From contig CAKRCS010000001.1 in NCBI GenBank assembly GCA_934307695.1, positions 384,518 to 448,517 on the forward strand: 64,000 nucleotides of DNA, written 5' to 3'. The position numbers were made by a program, and so were the translations under genes. Shown here piece by piece: positions 1 to 7,744 of this stretch (within the stretch, counting starts at the first letter, position 1; every line of letters begins with the position of its first letter). The DNA is from an uncultured Agathobacter sp. (GTDB lineage: Bacteria > Bacillota > Clostridia > Lachnospirales > Lachnospiraceae). Under the pieces are notes generated by a model, which worked only from the letters and a program-made list of their open reading frames with translations, was not told the DNA's origin and searched no databases.

Positions 1-2
1 AT

Positions 3-944
3 GATTCAGATGAGAGGGCAGAGGTGTGGGTGGATCTGCACATGCACCAGCTCATTGACAATGGCAAAGAGCAGATGGATGAAGAACCGGGGATCAAGGC
101 TGCCGGGGCGGTCAAACTGGAGATCGCACCTCATACATCCGGAAATGCACAGACGCAGATCTGCGTGGAGGATGCCGTGCTGTGGAATTTGGACAAGCCA
201 ATCCTCTATGTGGTGGAGGGTGTGCTGTATGGCGCAGTGGCAGAGGGCGAGGCACTTCCGAACCCGCGGCTGCTTGCCGGAATGGCACTTCGTGCGCCGC
301 ACGCGATGAAGATGCTTGATTTTGCGGAGACGCATTTTGGAATGCGAACCGTTACGGTGGATGCAAAGAACGGACTGCGTATCAACGGAATGGCGGTAAA
401 GCTAAAGGGAGACGGAGCTTGCAGCACGAAGGAAGCCTCCTTTGAACGGCAGTATCAGGCTGTCAGAACCTATCGGGACAGAGGAAACAATGCAATCTGC
501 GTAAAGAGCAGTCTGGCATCGGATGCATTTTTAGAGTGCTGCAGCAGGCTTGGCGTAGTGGTGCTTGTGGTGGCAGAGGCGCTGGAGGACATCCGCCGGC
601 ATCAGAACCTCCCAGCTGTTATCGCTTGGCTGGAGGGAATGCTGACAGCGGAAGATATCCGTGCGAAGGATGCAGTGCGGGTGATCGGAGGCATCTGCGA
701 TAGCGGATATGGCATGGATGAAGCGGACAGCTTTTCACCGGAAAAGTGGCTTGAGGGCACGGAAACCATCTGTGCCGGATGGAGCATGACAGGCTGCCCG
801 AAGGAATATACGGCATACCGGCAGGCACATGCGCTTTTTCCAAACCGCGTCATGTTTGTAGTGACAGAGAAGCCGGAAACAGTGTGGGATACCGTAGAGA
901 AGCATCCGTACCTGATCGGCGCACTTGCTTATGAAAAAAATTAG
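3..944 (+). CDS. Degenerate glycoside hydrolase family 2-type protein (5' partial)
   Basis: The frame is open to the left edge, so the gene starts outside the window; 313 residues are visible. The order matches a GH2 enzyme: the end of the Ig-like domain (LWNLDKPILY), the barrel entry (NGLRINGMAVKLKG), the helix with FERQYQAVRTYRDRGNNAI, and a late segment (FPNRVMFVVTEKPETVWD, then VEKHPYLIG) like the region around the GH2 nucleophile. Key parts are missing or altered. Where GH2 enzymes carry a W-x-x-GNE acid/base motif, this protein reads AWLEGMLTAED, and it stops shortly after VEKHPYLIGALAYE without the rest of the barrel. The family link is recognised from motifs; loss of activity is inferred. 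It could be a pseudoenzyme or a decaying gene. No terminator was seen before the metY promoter. Confidence 0.7.
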   Translation, partial: DSDERAEVWVDLHMHQLIDNGKEQMDEEPGIKAAGAVKLEIAPHTSGNAQTQICVEDAVLWNLDKPILYVVEGVLYGAVAEGEALPNPRLLAGMALRAPHAMKMLDFAETHFGMRTVTVDAKNGLRINGMAVKLKGDGACSTKEASFERQYQAVRTYRDRGNNAICVKSSLASDAFLECCSRLGVVVLVVAEALEDIRRHQNLPAVIAWLEGMLTAEDIRAKDAVRVIGGICDSGYGMDEADSFSPEKWLEGTETICAGWSMTGCPKEYTAYRQAHALFPNRVMFVVTEKPETVWDTVEKHPYLIGALAYEKN

Positions 945-959
945 AAAAACACCCAAAAT

Positions 960-992
960 CCTATTGGCACGGTAGGAATAATAGGATATAGT
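960..992 (+). promoter_or_regulatory. metY promoter with overlapping inverted repeat
   Basis: A sigma-A-like promoter: -35 TTGGCA (964-969), a 17-bp spacer and -10 TATAGT (987-992). A perfect 6-bp inverted repeat, CCTATT (960-965) and AATAGG (980-985), covers the -35 box and spacer, where a repressor could act. Control by a CymR/Rrf2-like sulfur regulator is only a guess from the gene downstream. Confidence 0.5.
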
Positions 993-1029
993 ATGGACAA
1001 CTTAAAGAAAGCGAGGGTGGGTATCCATT

Positions 1030-2337
1030 ATGAGCAAGAAAACAAGAGCAGAAAGAAACTTTAAATTTGAGACAAAGCAGTTACATGTAGGACAGGAAAC
1101 AGCAGATCCGGTTACCGATGCAAGAGCAGTTCCGATCTATCTGACATCCTCCTATGTTTTCCATAACAGTGAACATGCAGCAGACCGTTTCGGCCTGAGA
1201 GATGCAGGCAATATCTACGGCCGTCTGACCAACCCGACACAGGGAACCTTCGAGGCGAGAATCGCAGCACTCGAAGGCGGCGCGGCAGCACTTGCCGTTG
1301 GTTCCGGTGCAGCAGCACTTGCCTATACCTATCAGGCAGTTGCACATGCAGGAGACCATATCGTAGCAGCAAAGAACATCTACGGCGGAACCTACAACCT
1401 GCTGGCACATACACTTCCGGATTACGGAATTACCGCAACCTTTGTTGATCCGTTCGACTATGAGGGAATCAAGGCTGCGATCCAGCCGAATACAAAGGCG
1501 ATCACCATCGAGACGCTCGGCAACCCGAACTCTGAGGTAGTTGATATCGAGCGCATCGCAAAGATCGCACACGAAGCAGGAATCCCGCTCATCGTGGACA
1601 ACACCTTTGCAACTTCGTATCTGGTTCGCCCGATCGAGTATGGCGCTGATATTGTCATCCATTCTGCAACCAAGTTCATCGGAGGACACGGGACAACCAT
1701 CGGAGGTGTTATCGTAGATTCCGGTAAGTTTGACTGGGCAGCAAGCAACAAGTGGCCTTGGCTGGTTGAGCCGAACGTATCTTACCACGGCGTAAGCTTT
1801 GCAAAGGATGCAGCACCGGCTTCATTTGTTACCTATATCCGCGCGATCCTTCTCCGCGATACCGGAGCAACACTTTCCCCGGTACATGCATTTATCTTCC
1901 TTCAGGGACTTGAGACATTGTCTCTCCGTGTAGAGCGCCATGTAGAAAATGCGCTCAAGGTTGTGCAGTATTTAAAGTCACAGCCGCTGGTTGAGAAGGT
2001 CAACCATCCATCCGTAACGGACAATGAGGAGCAGAAGGAACTTTACAAGAAGTATTTCCCGAATGGCGGCGGTTCTATCTTTACTTTTGAAATCAAGGGT
2101 GATGCAAAGAAGGCACAGGAGTTTATCGATAATCTTGAGTTGTTCTCCCTGCTTGCAAACGTTGCAGACGTGAAATCCCTTGCAATCCATCCGGCATCAA
2201 CCACTCACAGCGAGTGCAATGAGGCAGAGCTTTTGGATCAGGGCATCAAGCCAAACACCATCCGTCTTTCCATCGGAACCGAGAACATTGATGATATTAT
2301 CGAGGATCTTGACGAGGCATTTAAGGCAGTTCAGTAA
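1030..2337 (+). CDS. metY: O-acetylhomoserine sulfhydrylase (PLP-dependent)
   Basis: A 435-residue Cys/Met-metabolism PLP enzyme that would make homocysteine from O-acetylhomoserine and sulfide in the cytoplasm. Visible family marks are the N-terminal FETKQLHVGQE, the YGRLTNPTQGTFEARIAALEG segment, NPNSEVVDIERI, and the PLP-lysine motif SATKFIGGHGT. The C-terminal SIGTENIDDIIEDLDEAF is typical of this group. Length agrees with MetY (about 425-435) rather than the shorter cystathionine synthases (about 380). The ATG start follows a purine-rich GCGAGGGTGGG site. The gene stands alone between its own promoter and a terminator. Confidence 0.93.
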   Translation: MSKKTRAERNFKFETKQLHVGQETADPVTDARAVPIYLTSSYVFHNSEHAADRFGLRDAGNIYGRLTNPTQGTFEARIAALEGGAAALAVGSGAAALAYTYQAVAHAGDHIVAAKNIYGGTYNLLAHTLPDYGITATFVDPFDYEGIKAAIQPNTKAITIETLGNPNSEVVDIERIAKIAHEAGIPLIVDNTFATSYLVRPIEYGADIVIHSATKFIGGHGTTIGGVIVDSGKFDWAASNKWPWLVEPNVSYHGVSFAKDAAPASFVTYIRAILLRDTGATLSPVHAFIFLQGLETLSLRVERHVENALKVVQYLKSQPLVEKVNHPSVTDNEEQKELYKKYFPNGGGSIFTFEIKGDAKKAQEFIDNLELFSLLANVADVKSLAIHPASTTHSECNEAELLDQGIKPNTIRLSIGTENIDDIIEDLDEAFKAVQ

Positions 2338-2360
2338 TAAAATAATAAATTCCGCAAACG

Positions 2361-2395
2361 AAAAACTCCGACCGTTATGGCCGGAGTTTTTTTAT
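2361..2395 (+). terminator. Rho-independent terminator after metY
   Basis: AAAACTCCG pairs with CGGAGTTTT around a short loop and is followed by a T-run. It ends the metY transcript. Confidence 0.85.
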
Positions 2396-2557
2396 AGGAA
2401 ATTCCTTTTGTAGGCAGTTTATTGCCTTAAGTTCATGGGAATCTCTTTTGGCAAAAGAGGTCATTTCATATTGTGCCGCAAATAAATATAGTATACAATA
2501 AAGCAGAAAAAAGAAAATATAATGGGTTCAGATAGAGATACCACAGAGGAGAAGGTT

Positions 2558-3370
2558 ATGCGTGCAACAATACTTGTGGACAATCGGAAAAAGGATGACC
2601 TACCGGGAGAGTGGGGATTAAGCATCTACATCGAAGCGGATGGGCATACGATCCTGCTGGACACCGGTGCATCGGAGCTTTTTTGCTCAAATGCGAAGCG
2701 GCTTGGACTGCCGATCGACAAAGTGGAGGCTGCTGTATTGTCCCATGCGCATTACGATCACGCGAACGGAATGCGGGCATTTTTTGAAGCAAATGGGACT
2801 GCACCGTTTTATGTGCGGGAGACGACTGCGGAGAACTGCTATTTTAAGAAATGGTTCCTACATAAGTACATCGGGATACCGAAGCATATTTTAGGCGAAT
2901 ACCGTGACCGGATCATATATGCAAAGGGCGATACGCTGCTGTGGGATGGAATTTATCTGATCTCGCATAAGACACCGGGACTTTCGGAGAACGGAAAGCG
3001 CGAGCGGATGTACCAAAAGCGAAAGGGGCGATGGTATCCGGATGATTTTTCCCATGAGCAGAGTCTGGTAGCCGACACGGAAAAAGGGCTGGTCATTTTC
3101 AATAGCTGTTCGCACGGCGGTGCAGCCAACATTATAAATGAGGTGGCGCAGACCTTTCCGGACAAAAAGATCTACGGTCTGGTCGGCGGCTTTCATCTGT
3201 TCAATAAGACCGAGGAGGAGATCCGGGCGCTTGGAATGCAGATAAAGCAGACGGATATTCCGTATGTGTGTACCGGACATTGTACTGGAGGCAGAGCCTA
3301 CGCGATTCTGAAGGAAGAGCTGGGAGAGCGCCTGCACGGAATGCAGGTCGGCTTTACAATAGAAGTTTAA
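2558..3370 (+). CDS. MBL-fold metallo-hydrolase (DHPA-synthase-like)
   Basis: A 270-residue cytoplasmic metallo-beta-lactamase-fold protein. The metal motif HAHYDH sits at residues 63-68 (H63, H65, D67, H68); later ligands are likely in SCSHGG, GGFHL and CTGHCTGG. This pattern, with two extra His-rich motifs and a long middle insertion (residues about 95-165), matches the group annotated as dihydropterin aminobenzene-phosphate synthase-like hydrolases. The substrate is not known. The ATG at 2558 is chosen because GAGGAGAAGG lies just upstream; an in-frame ATG at 2522 lacks such a site. The hemerythrin gene follows after 14 bp, so the two are probably co-transcribed. Confidence 0.85.
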   Translation: MRATILVDNRKKDDLPGEWGLSIYIEADGHTILLDTGASELFCSNAKRLGLPIDKVEAAVLSHAHYDHANGMRAFFEANGTAPFYVRETTAENCYFKKWFLHKYIGIPKHILGEYRDRIIYAKGDTLLWDGIYLISHKTPGLSENGKRERMYQKRKGRWYPDDFSHEQSLVADTEKGLVIFNSCSHGGAANIINEVAQTFPDKKIYGLVGGFHLFNKTEEEIRALGMQIKQTDIPYVCTGHCTGGRAYAILKEELGERLHGMQVGFTIEV

Positions 3371-3384
3371 AAGGAGAGATAAAA

Positions 3385-4200
3385 ATGTTTCAGTTTACAG
3401 AAGATTGTATGATCGGGATCAGCCAGATCGATGAGGAGCATAAGATGTTATTCCAGCTGCTAAATGAGGCAGCGGCGGTAGCGGAGACAGGCGCGCCGGG
3501 GATGATCGGAAAGAATCTGCTGCAAAAGCTCGAAGATTATGCAGCAACCCATTTCGCACATGAGGAGGCGTATATGGAGCAGATCAAGGACCCGGAGCTT
3601 GCAAGACAAAAGCAGGAGCACAGACAGTTTGCAGAGACGGTGGAACGCTATCAGACCTTTGACTGGGAGAACGGGCAGTCAGCAGAGAAGGTAAAGGAGC
3701 TGCTTTCCTTTATGGCGAAGTGGCTTTATCACCATATCTTAGGCAGCGATATTATGATCGGAAGGAATGAGACCTGCGGGCAGGGGGAGGATGCGTTTGC
3801 ATTTACGGATCAGTACCGCACCGGAATCGGTCTGATCGATGAGGAACACCGCAGACTGTTCGAGATCATCCGGCAGACCAACGATGTCATTGAGGCACAG
3901 TTCCTCCACGACAAGTATGATGAGATCGTGCAGATCTTAAAGGAATTAAAGGATTACACAATCCTGCATTTCCGCGACGAGGAAGAATACATGGAACGCA
4001 TCGGGTATGAAGGAATTGCCATGCAGCGGGCAGCACATACCGCATTTGTTGACCGGCTAAACGAGATCAATCTGGATGATGTCGATGACAACCAGAAGGA
4101 ATATCTGGAGGAAATCCTTTCCTTCCTGCTTGGCTGGCTGACCAACCATATCTTAAAGATGGACAAGAAGATCCCAGTGGAGCGGCCGGCGGATGCATAA
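3385..4200 (+). CDS. Tandem bacteriohemerythrin (two hemerythrin domains)
   Basis: 271 residues with two complete hemerythrin folds in a row, no signal peptide and no extra domain. Domain 1 has IDEEHKMLF, HFAHEEAYME, EHRQF and YHHILGSD; domain 2 has IDEEHRRLFEII, LHFRDEEEYMERI, AAHTAF and NHILKMD. These supply the His/Glu/Asp ligands for a di-iron centre in each. Hemerythrins bind O2 reversibly, so in an anaerobe the role is probably oxygen sensing, storage or protection. The start at 3385 follows AAAAGGAGAG. A single-chain duplication is less common than the one-domain form. Confidence 0.9.
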   Translation: MFQFTEDCMIGISQIDEEHKMLFQLLNEAAAVAETGAPGMIGKNLLQKLEDYAATHFAHEEAYMEQIKDPELARQKQEHRQFAETVERYQTFDWENGQSAEKVKELLSFMAKWLYHHILGSDIMIGRNETCGQGEDAFAFTDQYRTGIGLIDEEHRRLFEIIRQTNDVIEAQFLHDKYDEIVQILKELKDYTILHFRDEEEYMERIGYEGIAMQRAAHTAFVDRLNEINLDDVDDNQKEYLEEILSFLLGWLTNHILKMDKKIPVERPADA

Positions 4201-4224
4201 AGATCAAGTGATATAATTACATAA

Positions 4225-4307
4225 GTGGGCAGACCTGCCCACCAAAACGAATCCTCCGTATGCTAGGATGGCATTAGGTAACGGGAGTTGCCGGTGAAAT
4301 CTTAACA
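4225..4307 (+). promoter_or_regulatory. Structured 5' leader, possible riboswitch
   Basis: The leader of the next gene folds into successive hairpins. GTGGGCA/TGCCCAC (4225-4242) is a 7-bp stem with a 4-nt loop; ATCCT/AGGAT is the second; GGTAAC/GTTGCC encloses a GGGA loop. The last stem and its flank resemble the 3' half of cyclic-di-GMP-I (GEMM) riboswitches, but the GCAAACC and ACGCAAAGC signatures of that class are absent. It could be a divergent GEMM element, another RNA, or unrelated hairpins. Confidence 0.3.
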
Positions 4308-4325
4308 AAAGGAGGATTTGTGCTT

Positions 4326-7300
4326 ATGAAGAAAAGACTTGGTGCACTTATCATGGCATTTACAATGATACTTGGAATTTTTTCCGGAATCAGAGTAGAC
4401 ATGGTGTGGGCGGATGAAGGCGGACAGGACGGAAACGATGCAGCTGTTACCGGACTGGCAGTGGCATATCTGTTCGACTGGGATGAGGATAACAAGCCGT
4501 CCCTGCGGGAGGATGCTGTGTGGGAAAAAGAGACAGAGACCGGTTTGGGAGAGTGCATTTTATATGCAAAGAAGCTAAGTGATGCGGGAGAACCGGAGGG
4601 CGATCCGATCCGCGCGGATGAACTTACGCTTGTTTATTGTGGTGCAGACGGAGCGGATACGCCACAGGAGGGTATTGGTACGGTTACAGCTCTTGAGGCA
4701 GATGGTGATTACTTATCCCTTCAGGTTACGAAGCTTGGCGTGTATCAGCTTTATGTGACGGATCATGCTGACGATGTAGTCACCATTAAGGCTGCGTACC
4801 GGAATTTTGAGTTCTGTACATCACAGACACTTAATGAAGATGGTATTTTAAATCACTATGACCTTACCGATGCCGACAACAGGCTCTATCTGATCGAGAG
4901 CGCACCAAAGGAGGTCACATGGGATAAGACGGATATTTGGAATGTATCTGTGGATGGAAAGCCGGTGGACGAGGCAGATTACGGAACTTATTTTAGCAGG
5001 ACGAAGGTTGCAGACGATGAGAACTCAGTAACCTATGAGATTGCATTTGTAAAAGGCTCGTTCCACTGGATTGATATGGAAGTATCCGGAAGCGGGACAT
5101 ATTCGGATGATGGACCATGGGACACAAGCATCTGGCTGTCTGTAAACTATGACGGAATCATTCCGGGCTTTGGGGCTGCGGCTGACATTGTGTGGAGTGA
5201 GGATGGAATCCCATCTGTTGTGGAGGGTGGAGTCTATGCGACAGAACAATGGGCATATCTAAGCCAGAGCATGGAACTTGATTTTGCAGATGTGGATGCA
5301 GACGGAATTGTTACAAAAAGCTATTCGGCAGATGAATTGACTGCAACGGCAATAGACGGAAACGGAACTGTCACGATCAGCCGGACAAAAGGGACTCCGG
5401 TATCGGTAAGCTTTGATAAGCTTGGAGATTACCGCATTGCTCCGGCAGATGGCAGCAGTGAAGGGGTTGTGATCCATGTCTCTTACTGCCCGCTGGGTGT
5501 GTATACGGAAAATATGCGGAGTGAGGAAACGGCATGGCATTCCAACAAGGTTCTGTACAGCAGTAATAATGAGGACACGATCCTGTATGTGATTCCGACG
5601 GATGATAAGGCGATGACCATCGGAAACGTCAGATTCCTTGTACAGCCGGTAGATGAAGAGGAAACGGATGACATAGCAGATTATTATAGTGTCACGGAAA
5701 TCGGAGACGGCAGCTACAAGCTTGTCATCAATGGCAGCAATCGCAAGAATTTTAATCTGGAGATAAAAGCAGATGTAAGTGATGGCGAAAACAGTTGGGA
5801 ATTTTTCTATGAAATATGGCGTGAATATATACAGGAGGATAAACTTCTTGTAACGGATTATATCGATTTTACGGACGATGGAACGCCATCCTTAAATAGT
5901 GAAGCTGCCCTTTTAACTTATACGGGAGCGCGCGTGACCGGAGAGCATTATACGCTGTACCTTGCACTTTGTGACAGCAGCAATAAAGAAAAAGCGGCAG
6001 TAAGCGCTGAGCAGCTTGTAATGCGGGATGAAGCCGGAAATGAGACCGGCACGATCACCGCAAATAAGAAAAACAGCCGGTTTGTTGATGTGACATTCCC
6101 GAAGGAAGGTTCTTACACGCTGGCACTCAGATCTGACGAGAATAACCGTGTGTGGGTGATCGCAGGATACCCGGAGCTGAGCTTTTATACAGATAACACG
6201 ATATCAAAGGAAGCCTATGTGGAGAATCTGCAGGTGTCAAAGGCAGACTCAGACAGGAAAGTTCTCTATATGCTGCAGCGTGTGATGGATGAGGTAACGA
6301 TAAAGAACCTGAAGCTTCAGGCAGTAGTCTACGATGCGGCAACGGATAAGACAACGTATTTTGACGCAGGAACATATTTTACTTATGAAAATATCAGCAC
6401 CATCGAGGGTGTGGCACGGTATAAGATCACTCTTGCAGAGAGAACGACACTCCCGGAAAAGTTCTGGCTCCGTGTGACCGGAATCCTATGTGGAGATGGT
6501 GAGGAGATCAAGCTGGAGGAGGCTGTTGAGATCACGGTCGAGCAGGGGGAGAGCGTGACACCAGCTCCAACACCGGCACCAACACCGACACCGGCACCAA
6601 CACCGACACCGGCACCAACACCGACACCGGCACCAACACCAGCACCGACACCAACACCGGCACCGGCTCCAACACCGACACCGACACCAACTCCGGCGGA
6701 GACCACAGAGACGGATAACGCAACCAAGGACACGACAACCACGGAGGTCAAAAAAGAGACGGTAAAGAATGACTCCGGCAAAAAGGTAACGGTTGAAACA
6801 ACGGTTGTGAAGAATGAGGCGGGCAAAGTATTATCGTCCACTACGATCTCGGAGATACCAAAGGCTGCAAAGAATACAACCGCAACCGTGACCGTAAAAA
6901 AGAATGCAAAGGGTAAGACGACAAGTGCGGAGGCGGTGATTGAGAATACCGTAAAGAAGGGCAAGAAAGACACGGTAAAAACCACGATTTCTGCAAAGGT
7001 AGTAAAGCAGGTTAGCGAGGCAGCGGATAGCACGAAGCTGAATATCACACAGACGGTAAAGGATACAAAGGGCAAAGTCCTGTATACGGTAGAGACCAAC
7101 GCAAAGAATCTTGTCGCAGGAAAGAAGCTGACACTGGTAAAGATTGTGGACGGAAAGCAGATTCTTGTGACAAAGCCTGTTACCGTTTCTAAGAGCGGCA
7201 ATGTAAGTGTAAATGCCGGGACAGGTGAATACAAGCTTTTGAGCGCGAGCGAGGCAAAGGCGCTTCAGAAGCAGATCCTTAAAACCGTAAAACCGGAGCA

Positions 7301-7532
7301 GAAGGAGCTTGCTGTGGAGAAGGGCGAAAAGGCAAAAGTTAAGCTAAGCAGTAAGCTGGATATGAATAATGTGGCAAGTGTAACGTACAATTGCTCTGAC
7401 ACATCCATTGCAAAGGTTGACAAAAACGGAAAGGTAACAACGAAGAAGAAGGGTACTGCAACAATTACGATGACCGTCACATTAAATGATGGAAGTACGA
7501 AGCGCATTGCCACAACAATCACAGTAAAGTAA
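4326..7532 (+). CDS. Large secreted protein with Pro-Thr linker and C-terminal Big_2 domain
   Basis: 1068 residues. A Lys-rich signal peptide (KKRLGALIMAFTMILGIF, cleavage near VWA-DE) is followed by a long extracellular part rich in beta-strand-like repeats about 180-200 residues apart, each opening with a motif like YLFDWDEDNKPSL or YIDFTDDGTPSL. Residues about 745-795 are a Pro/Ala/Thr linker typical of wall-spanning spacers. After it comes a basic, Thr-rich module with KNAKGKTTSA, then a bacterial Ig-like Big_2 domain (KVDKNGKVTTKKKGTATI). The ATG at 4326 has AAAGGAGG at ideal spacing; a GTG at 4320 is too close. The N-terminal repeats are not recognised. A cell-surface adhesin or polysaccharide-binding role is plausible but not shown. 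Confidence 0.8.
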   Translation: MKKRLGALIMAFTMILGIFSGIRVDMVWADEGGQDGNDAAVTGLAVAYLFDWDEDNKPSLREDAVWEKETETGLGECILYAKKLSDAGEPEGDPIRADELTLVYCGADGADTPQEGIGTVTALEADGDYLSLQVTKLGVYQLYVTDHADDVVTIKAAYRNFEFCTSQTLNEDGILNHYDLTDADNRLYLIESAPKEVTWDKTDIWNVSVDGKPVDEADYGTYFSRTKVADDENSVTYEIAFVKGSFHWIDMEVSGSGTYSDDGPWDTSIWLSVNYDGIIPGFGAAADIVWSEDGIPSVVEGGVYATEQWAYLSQSMELDFADVDADGIVTKSYSADELTATAIDGNGTVTISRTKGTPVSVSFDKLGDYRIAPADGSSEGVVIHVSYCPLGVYTENMRSEETAWHSNKVLYSSNNEDTILYVIPTDDKAMTIGNVRFLVQPVDEEETDDIADYYSVTEIGDGSYKLVINGSNRKNFNLEIKADVSDGENSWEFFYEIWREYIQEDKLLVTDYIDFTDDGTPSLNSEAALLTYTGARVTGEHYTLYLALCDSSNKEKAAVSAEQLVMRDEAGNETGTITANKKNSRFVDVTFPKEGSYTLALRSDENNRVWVIAGYPELSFYTDNTISKEAYVENLQVSKADSDRKVLYMLQRVMDEVTIKNLKLQAVVYDAATDKTTYFDAGTYFTYENISTIEGVARYKITLAERTTLPEKFWLRVTGILCGDGEEIKLEEAVEITVEQGESVTPAPTPAPTPTPAPTPTPAPTPTPAPTPAPTPTPAPAPTPTPTPTPAETTETDNATKDTTTTEVKKETVKNDSGKKVTVETTVVKNEAGKVLSSTTISEIPKAAKNTTATVTVKKNAKGKTTSAEAVIENTVKKGKKDTVKTTISAKVVKQVSEAADSTKLNITQTVKDTKGKVLYTVETNAKNLVAGKKLTLVKIVDGKQILVTKPVTVSKSGNVSVNAGTGEYKLLSASEAKALQKQILKTVKPEQKELAVEKGEKAKVKLSSKLDMNNVASVTYNCSDTSIAKVDKNGKVTTKKKGTATITMTVTLNDGSTKRIATTITVK
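6558..6704 (+). repeat. In-frame ACACCGGCACCA-type tandem repeat encoding Pro-Thr-Ala linker
   Basis: Tandem 6/12-bp units of the ccaacaccg/acaccggca type encode (Pro-Thr/Ala) repeats. Such tracts vary in length by slippage. The opposite strand is also open here, which creates spurious Val/Gly-rich frames. Confidence 0.85.
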
Positions 7533-7545
7533 ATAAGTGATCTTA

Positions 7546-7581
7546 AAAAGCCCCGCAGGCTGGATGCCTGCGGGGTATTTG
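7546..7581 (+). terminator. Terminator after the secreted Big_2 gene
   Basis: A perfect 10-bp stem, CCCCGCAGGC with GCCTGCGGGG around loop TGGAT, followed by TATTTG. The T-run is short. Confidence 0.75.
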
Positions 7582-7648
7582 AATGGACTTATCGCAGGTG
7601 GTGTCAAGGGATAGCTATATAAGAAAAAATAAAATGAAAGAATATTAA

Positions 7649-7677
7649 TTGACATAAGAATACAAATGTAGTAAAAA
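7649..7677 (+). promoter_or_regulatory. Candidate promoter of the radical SAM/ABC island
   Basis: TTGACA (7649-7654), a 17-bp spacer and a weak -10 TAAAAA (7672-7677), in AT-rich sequence upstream of the ABC exporter. The -35 is perfect; the -10 is poor. Confidence 0.4.
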
Positions 7678-7744
7678 TAAAATGTAATATATAATCATAC
7701 TCACAATGGTTACATAAATAAGGCGAATAATTGTAAGAAATAGG

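Noticed and set aside
1081..1788. 235-residue minus-strand frame inside metY
   Set aside because: Mirror of a strongly conserved enzyme gene; composition is Cys-rich and implausible, with no ribosome site.
6383..7234. Long minus-strand frame opposite the secreted Big_2 gene
   Set aside because: It is rich in Val/Gly/Thr because it mirrors the Pro-Thr linker and a Lys/Thr-rich module. There is no start site or family match.
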